Assembly: GCA_025267735.1 (NCBI GenBank) | Contig: CM046308.1 | Coordinates: 39,545,267-39,609,266, forward strand | DNA from: Mactra quadrangularis | Lineage: Eukaryota > Mollusca > Bivalvia > Venerida > Mactridae | DNA: 64,000 nucleotides | Direction of reading: 5' to 3' | Shown here: one piece after another, positions 57,535 to 64,000 of the stretch | Layout: the number at the start of each line of letters is the position of its first letter | Numbering within the stretch: position 1 is the first letter of the stretch | Made by a program: the position numbers and the translations under genes | The notes under the pieces: generated by a model | Told to the model about the DNA's origin: nothing | Database searches by the model: none | Seen by the model: only the letters and a program-made list of their open reading frames with translations

Positions 57535-59906
57535 TTATATTATACCTACTAGTAGTTCGTCAAAATTACCATCTTGATGAATGGACATTTGGCCACTTAG
57601 ACCAATAGTCAAGCCTTAACTGTCTCTGATTTTGTAACATCATATGCAAGAGTCTCTTAGAATGTACATTCAATTGGACTGTTTAATGCCATAGACAATG
57701 CACGGCCTTGTTTTCATAGGGGCAGTTCGTAAGTGCGGGATTTGGCGGTACATGTTCAAAGTATTTATTCTTTAAAAACAAAACTATTTGTTCAGTATGT
57801 TTGATTGATGCGCCAGTTTAGAATTTCCCATTTGCTATGCATCATCGGGAAAATAGTTTATTTAACTGAAACCACGTGACAATGTTAACATTCTGAAATT
57901 TTCTCCGTTGAACAAATCCAGTATGTGGTAGTGATTTTTACATATCGTATTAACAAATAATCGTCCAATCATAGCCTGTGAATAACTATCACAGTCAAAG
58001 AACTTCGCATAACTGGGTCTTAAATAGAAATTACGATATTATTCATAGTGTTTAGTCTTGATAAAAACTACATATTTTCTGGACGACATAAACATGGCAC
58101 CACAAATGCTACGGGTCACATCTCCAACACCAGTTAACACTTATTGCAAACACCTTGGAAATCTATTAATGTTATTTCTATTCAAACAAGGACGATTTCT
58201 TGTCACTCTAGTGCCCTGATTTTCCAGGGTGTAAGTCTAAAACTGGCGTTGGAGATATGATGCGCAGCAAAAGGTCTTTACTTTACTTTGTGCCGCGCGT
58301 TGGTATCATTGACTTTTTGACAAGGATAAAAATACTTTGAACTCTTTTAAGCTATTAGTCAAGGTGGAAATTTTCACTGCTTTTATCAACCGTGTCATTT
58401 ATGATGTCATAGTCACGTGTTTTTTATATTTTAGTTTTTTGACTCATCGACTAATGGGGAAAATACGTAAGTCTGCAATATCCTTGTGCAGTTTCACAGT
58501 AGTTACATTGTATTTGTATGAAAACAAAATGTGCTGTTCAGTACGTGCGACTCACTAGATAAGAGTATAGATATTACTCAACGTTAGTTATCGATAATTA
58601 AAGAATATATTAATTCCTCCCTGTTTCTAACAGTTTGATTTTTCTATTGTCAGATTGACGCTCCAATGTTATAAAACTCAACTATGCATATTTGATGTTC
58701 ACAAAAATACAACAATAGAATATGATAAGAACAAAGACGTTAATTCAAGTTGCTTATTATCGGCACATGAAGTTAGTCGAGCATATATTTTACAGCAATT
58801 GAATATATTATCAATCACAAACCTATTGTAACCAAAACTAAACGTAATCAAATTTAATGTATTATATGGATTATATACTTCTTTTGTGGCCTTTAAACAA
58901 ATACATACACATTTTTTGTATTGTCATTACTGGTTCACACTGCAGGATCGTTAATTATCTACCAAGGTTATTATTCTAATCAGCATAAACATAATTATAA
59001 TACATCAATACAAACTATGTTAATACAAAGCGTTTTGAACTTCAATAGTCAAAAGCCTTAGTACATGATTGAACTATAAATTCAAGTTTACAGTTTAAAC
59101 AATATTTTATTTTTTAGCAATTAAATACAAATACAGTAGTATGAACATACACATTCAGAGGATTGAAGAGATATCATAGCTAATTTTAAGCTTCTCTCTT
59201 CAGACATTTTCTAGGCAAAGAGATTCTTATGGGTTTAAAATTGCCTTTGCGATCTTAACACCATAAGATTCCCTTTCAAATACAAACTATTTGTACTGGT
59301 TGTAACTGATAGAAAATAAAACAAACAAAAATAAACAAACAAAAAAACAGAAAGAAATAAACAGCCTGACATGAGAATAGAAAGAAATGTTGTTGTTGAT
59401 TTTTAGGTGAGTACAGTACTGTAGAAGAGAAAAGATAAAAATGTGTAACATATAAACAAGTTTATTGTTATTATTGTGCGTTAAGTTTGACCCCGATCAG
59501 ACCTTTATAAAAGAATAATTATTCAATACATTGAATACGAATGTAGTATTGATGCTCATACGAGAGCGTAATTTCATAAAGTGATAGCCGAGGTGTGTTC
59601 CACAATGCGAGCAATCGAGAGAGCGCCAGCTTTGCGAATTGTAAGGCTATTGAACGATTGCAAGTGCTCGGTGTGAAAAAGTTTTCTATGTTTAAACTTA
59701 TTACGACCTAACGTTAAAAAAGAGTTGATATTTAAAAATGTGGAATCAGAAAATTTGTTGAGACTTCATTTTGAAATTTAATTGAGTATTGTATTATAAT
59801 AAATGCGTATATAACAACTGACGCATACCACTAATATGATCCATACACAAAATTGTTAGTGTATAATAAAGATATTAAGGAAAAATTTCCACAATACAAA
59901 CTATGT
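57535..59906. other. Stretch without recognisable gene
   Basis: AT-rich, with one imperfect inverted repeat at 58107-58260. No upstream exon for the MIEAP-like fragment was found here. Confidence 0.5.
58107..58260. repeat. Imperfect inverted repeat
   Basis: GTCACATCTCCAACACCAGTT at 58109 pairs with AACTGGCGTTGGAGATATGA at about 58236. No target duplication was recognised. Confidence 0.4.
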
Positions 59907-59910
59907 TTAA

Positions 59911-60470
59911 GGTGGGTCGGTACCTTACTCGGAGAAAAACACGAAAAAATATTATGTTCATCGATTATGATTAAAGTTGGCAGACACGTTCACTTTACTT
60001 TTTTATTTCATTAAAATGACTCTAAAAGTGTTCTCTTAAAAAATGCAATAAAAATTTGACCACCTGTCTGCATTAATATGAAAATAAACGTTATAACTCG
60101 GCAATTGGTGAAACCTTTTAGATGTGAAAACCCTGAATTCAGTGATGAATTGTACAATCTTTACGACTGCGTGATATTTAGATAATCGGAACAAAATTAT
60201 TGTATGCAGTAACATTTCAGAAACATTTCGGTATAATTATCTTTGGCCTCGGACATTCTATACTATAAATATGTGGGTTTAATGTACTTGCATGCCAGTT
60301 TTTAGCGCGAACCACTGTGACGTCCATGACGTCGTGAAAAAAAAAACGACAATTTACCAGAAAAACAAACAAGCAGCATAAAGGTTTTCTACCTGTCAAC
60401 TTTTATCATAATCGATGAACATAAAATTGTTTTCGTGTTTTTTTTTCTACGAGGAAGGTACTGACCCACC
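59911..60470. mobile_element. TTAA-bounded foldback element, family T3 (560 bp)
   Basis: TTAA lies at 59907-59910 and 60471-60474. The inverted ends run about 75 bases: GGTGGGTCGGTACCTTACTC on the left pairs with GAGGAAGGTACTGACCCACC on the right, and TTCATCGATTATGAT pairs with ATCATAATCGATGAA. No transposase is present. Confidence 0.85.
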
Positions 60471-60944
60471 TTAAAACCACAACCTGGTATCTAATAACCT
60501 AAGCTTAATTTTTCTTATCTTTTTAACATATCAGGTTCTTAAAATATAAAAACTGCTATTTTGAATTGACAAATTTAACAGATTATTTAAAACAAATATG
60601 CACATACTAATGTACATGGAGTTCATAATGTTTAAATACATTATCATAATATCGGATGTTTTAAAAGATATATATGTAAGCAATTGTTTTCTGAAAATGT
60701 TATGCGTCCATGAACTTTAGAATGGCACAGTATCTTGTTAATTAAATTGTCATTCCTATACAAACATACACACATTAAGAACTAGTATAGTGTTACATGC
60801 ATTGCCAGTTCTGTTTATATCTAATTATGTTCTTTTGGTTTCATTTTATTATAAAATGTGTTTAGCCTCAGTGCAGATTTAAACTTTGTGGGATTGTAGA
60901 TTAAACAGAAGAACGAAATTGTTTTTGGTCGGTTTTTTTTTCAA

Positions 60945-61463
60945 TCAGCCCATAGTAACGTTGTTTATCTCTTGTGTCTTAAGTATCTCATGGTAGTTGC
61001 CTAAGTATTGTGATGGAATACAATACAATACAGTATTATGTACAGGGCATAGAATGTAACCATTTATCACTATTAGCACTTCCTGGAACTTTTTCGCACA
61101 ATTTCTACCAAACCTATTGACAACACCGTTAAGCTTAAGAGCGTCATCATTTGACACGTCAATGATTTGAACATATGGTAACATTTTCAGTAACCCTGCA
61201 TTTATTTCCACAATTATCACATGTTTGTTCCACGTGTGAGAAGCAAATTCTATCGCAGCCTCATAGGTCATTGACGTTGAAATGAATTTCGATTCGAATC
61301 CGGGTGAGCTGCCTAGGGAAACATGCTCTTCAACGGATTTTTCGGACGTTGGGTTTTTTGCTTGTACACGTATAAATATTTGTCCATTTGAATCTTTGTA
61401 CCATTCATCTTGCCTTAGAACTCGGTATAGGGTGTTGATAATCCTTGTGCTTGTTGATGTAAT
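60945..61463 (-). CDS. Terminal exon of the same ART-like family (paralog 2), altered C-terminus
   Basis: After the acceptor TTTTCTGTTTAG (ending at 61464) the frame is open in phase 0 down to a stop at 60945. It shares with the 49-kb exon the strings LYRVLRQDE, KFISTS, IIVEIN and FQEVLIV, and a similar VEEHVSLGS segment, so the three candidate ART-like motifs are all kept. The ends differ. After QEVLIV this copy has about 16 extra residues before IPSQYL, which matches IPAQCL of the other copy, followed by a longer tail. The insertion keeps the frame, so the copy is not obviously dead, but it interrupts the last predicted strand. An ATG-initiated reading would begin only at 61271 and lose the first motif, so the spliced reading is preferred. 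No upstream exon was identified. Confidence 0.65.
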   Translation of the reverse strand: MTSTSTRIINTLYRVLRQDEWYKDSNGQIFIRVQAKNPTSEKSVEEHVSLGSSPGFESKFISTSMTYEAAIEFASHTWNKHVIIVEINAGLLKMLPYVQIIDVSNDDALKLNGVVNRFGRNCAKKFQEVLIVINGYILCPVHNTVLYCIPSQYLGNYHEILKTQEINNVTMG

Positions 61464-61797
61464 CTAAACAGAAAATATTTCACATGATTTTAAATAATGA
61501 CATATGTAAAACACATCTGATGAATTTAAATATAAATTGCATTAATTGTTAAAACCTTTAGCATTACGGACTATGAAAAGCATGTTTGAAATTGTGTTTT
61601 GCCTCTGTTTTTTTTTAGGCATTCAATGCAATACATGCAATACAAACTTGAAGCTACCTTTATCGTTCAAAACATGAGGTACGAGCATTTAGGTTAGTCA
61701 CCTTCTTGGTTACTGTGTAAAAAACAGACGTGGGGTATGGCGCTGTAGGCTACTCGCAGGATATTGAATCAAGATAGTTTCCTGAAGTGGTCACTGG

Positions 61798-61900
61798 CTC
61801 GAAACCTACCCGGAGCGATTATACATTGCAATGACAATTTGACAATAATGTCAATTTTCCTCCATAATTTAGGTGTATGAAAAAATGCCGGCATAGAGAA
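61798..61900 (+). mobile_element. Internal fragment of a family B-type SINE
   Basis: TCGAAACCTACCCGGAG, TTTGACAATAATGTCAATTT and TCCTCCATAATTTAGG match the head end and body; the tail is missing. Confidence 0.65.
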
Positions 61901-63235
61901 TAATGATCAGAAAGCAAACAGCATGTTCATGCTTAAAAAATGATATTTTGAATTACTAATATGTGCAATTTCCAATGAAATCTAACGGATTTCTAAAAAG
62001 ATAGACAAAAGTAATATATTAGTAAAATTTCATGTAAAGTAACTTGTTGTCACTTGTAAGCCACCATATAAAGTTATATTCGTTTTATACCGTAACTGGC
62101 GTTACGGTGTCAAAATGATAGATTACATACGACAAATTGACCGAGTGCACTTCCGTCATAATTAAGATCAATTTACTAAATGAGTATTTGCACTATGAAG
62201 TCAGTTAGCTTTTGAAACGCAGACTAGAAACACGTAGTTTAGGATAAATAATTATTAAGTTGTTCGAGCGCTGTTAGCGGATCGAACATATAAGTTAGGA
62301 ACATTGCTTTGAATCTGGACTTATAAGTTATGATATTAGATTTAGAAGTTATAAAGTATGTTTGTAAACAATAACGATCACGGACCATTATTAAATGTCA
62401 TATACAAACTTGTGTTGTTATAAACTGTATCCTAAGTATTAATGTTGGTATTGTAAACCAGAGACATGGAACGATTTATCGTTTCAGAGTCATGACAAAT
62501 CTTAAAACCATTCTGACTCATAAATATTCATATTTCCACGCCTATCCACAAAGACAAAGAATGCATACTGGCTCATTATCATTATACATGTAACTATACG
62601 GAGCTAGGTTGTCTCCCCTACACACGGAACTTATCGAACAACTCCGAAACGACGCAAACTAGTCAATCATAATTATACTCATTAATTCCCGTTGTGTATA
62701 CAAATACATAAATATTTCATACGAACTTTAACCCGACCTGATTATTTATTCTATACTGTGGTTCCCGGCTCATTCCGCTTGTAAGCTACCTAGAACGAAA
62801 AAGCAGGGTACTATACCTTACAAAATGGCTATTTCCGTTTGTAAACTGAGTCGCTAGTTTAGACCTCGAAAAAAGTCTTGTTTTGACAACATATATTTCT
62901 CTTGACAGTATAAAAATGATTTTGAACAACATTGCATATGTATAGACTGGGAATGAAGTATAGTACTAATCGTGAAAACGTCTTTATCTCAAAGCAGAAG
63001 AATGACCTAATTTCGGAAAGGTAGCGAACGATTCGCACCCAGCTACATTCGCTCGTGGACGATGCGCTCGCACAATAGGGGCGGTTCGTCTCCATTTATT
63101 TAACCAGTAATTGTGACTATAACGAAGTAAATCCATAAGTTTTTGCACTGTTGTATTGGAAAAGCACTGTCAAGACGTACATACTTTTTTATCATTATAA
63201 AGGCGGCGGCCCAGGCCTTTTTTCATCCTTTACGT

Positions 63236-63254
63236 GACGCCGTTAAACGGCGTC
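63236..63254. repeat. 19-bp palindrome near a possible inverted-end element
   Basis: GACGCCGTTAAACGGCGTC is a perfect hairpin with a one-base loop. Its half resembles the GACGCCGTT of the SINE tails. CAGGCCTTTTTTCAT at about 63210 and its near complement at about 63878 may be the ends of a 680-bp element with C-rich interior; this is weak. Confidence 0.4.
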
Positions 63255-64000
63255 TTCCACAAGCAAAATAAGTTTCTTTTTTTCCCAATAACAAACCAAT
63301 TTCCCCCCTCAACAACCATTTTCCCCTTCAAAATATCTTCAAACTTTTTATACCTCGAAAATACGGCAAAACAGAAACCGGAAATCTCGCAGGATTAAAT
63401 CATCGAAACGGTTATTTATCGAAACTCTTTTACACGAACGGGACATGGTCATTTCGTTAAATAAGTTTATCAAAAATATAAATAATAAAGCCCGCCAGGC
63501 CTTCAAATTACAAGTTTGAAAATTCTTGCTAATAATTCGTCCTCAATCACATTAGCCCCTACACTATTCGCACCCAAACCGGCAGCGAAATAATTTTTTT
63601 TGTTTTTTCCCGACGTACGTGGTATATTTTTCCGAGCATGTTGCGATCGTTGGGTTAGTTACGGAATTTGCGCAATTATACAAAAAAAATTCGAAGAAAT
63701 GACACCTTTAAAGCTACTAAATCTCCACCCAACAAACATAAACAATAATTGTTTAAATGAATTATGATTACAAGAATTAAACATAGATAAAAACAGTCTA
63801 GTTTTATTATTCCCCATTTTCTAATTATCGCGCGCCATTTTCCCCCTTGTAAAAGGCTACAGGCTACTTCCCCAACTCATGAAAAAGGCCTGATAGCACC
63901 CCGAATATGGACAACAGACTTTCACAATTGATTAATAAACGGCATGTCACACTTTCTTTTTCGACAATTAAAACTGCTTCCATTGTAACCTAAAAGGGAC

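Larger units (their letters stand above)
61465..64000. other. Region upstream of the second ART-like exon
   Basis: It should contain the intron and further exons of that gene, but none was recognised. It holds a SINE fragment at 61.8 kb and a CCCC-rich tract with a palindrome at 63.2-63.9 kb. Confidence 0.4.

Noticed and set aside
63205..63895. Possible hAT-like element with CAGGCCTTTTTCAT ends
   Set aside because: No 8-bp duplication is found and the ends match over only about 15 bases; mentioned only with the palindrome.

Overview
This is an animal (metazoan) nuclear genome window, AT-rich, almost entirely non-coding and crowded with old transposable elements. A bivalve mollusc is the best guess. 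That rests on at least three tRNA-headed SINE families, two of which share the 3' tail ending in ACGGCGTTAAACCCAA, on a fragment resembling the mitochondria-eating protein (MIEAP) C-terminus, and on an interspersed repeat typical of bivalve introns. The species cannot be named from the sequence. There are no operons, bacterial signals, rRNA genes or true tRNA genes.

Coding content is small and all on the minus strand. (1) 16008-16537 is the first coding exon of a dachshund (DACH) transcription co-regulator, carrying nearly the whole SKI/DACH-type DACHbox-N domain and ending at a clean GT donor; 1-16007 would then be its first coding intron. (2) 48900-49319 and about 60945-61463 are two paralogous terminal exons of an unrecognised family, each opened by a matching TTTAG acceptor. 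Both keep spaced YRVLR, ISTS and QEVLI motifs that suggest an ADP-ribosyltransferase-like fold (inference). (3) 57310-57534 is a MIEAP-like C-terminal fragment. Two relics of Tc1/mariner transposases lie at 52561-52720 and 56490-56890.

The main interest is the mobile DNA. I found three separate short inverted-repeat families whose insertions are bounded by 9-10 bp target duplications: family A, termini CATTCTCG/CGAGAATG, four loci; family B, termini CATTCGGAA; family C, termini CAATCT/AGATTG, three loci. Several further elements are bounded by TTAA, and Tc1-like MITEs are bounded by TA. At 33775-35065 a TA-bounded MITE carries a family C and a family A insertion, each with its own 9-bp duplication. 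A related uninterrupted MITE at 583-1301 shows the empty site for the family A insertion. Two family A copies have seeded tandem arrays, 36 bp x5 and 41 bp x5. At 52.0-53.2 kb a Tc1 relic sits inside a SINE, which sits inside a tandem repeat of about 400 bp.

Layout: 1-16 kb, intron-like sequence with a Tc1 MITE, family C and B elements, a CACGTG-rich array, a TTAA MITE and degenerate tandem arrays. 16.0-16.5 kb, dachshund exon. 17-31 kb, SINEs, a 73-79 bp array, a (CAGAA)n run of about 390 bp, and foldback elements. 31-46 kb, nested MITEs, family A arrays, SINEs, and ATC and GACGTTTAGCGT repeats. 46-55 kb, SINE-dense with the first ART-like exon. 55-64 kb, family C, Tc1 relic, MIEAP-like fragment, a 560-bp TTAA element and the second ART-like exon. 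Long stretches between these show no recognisable gene.
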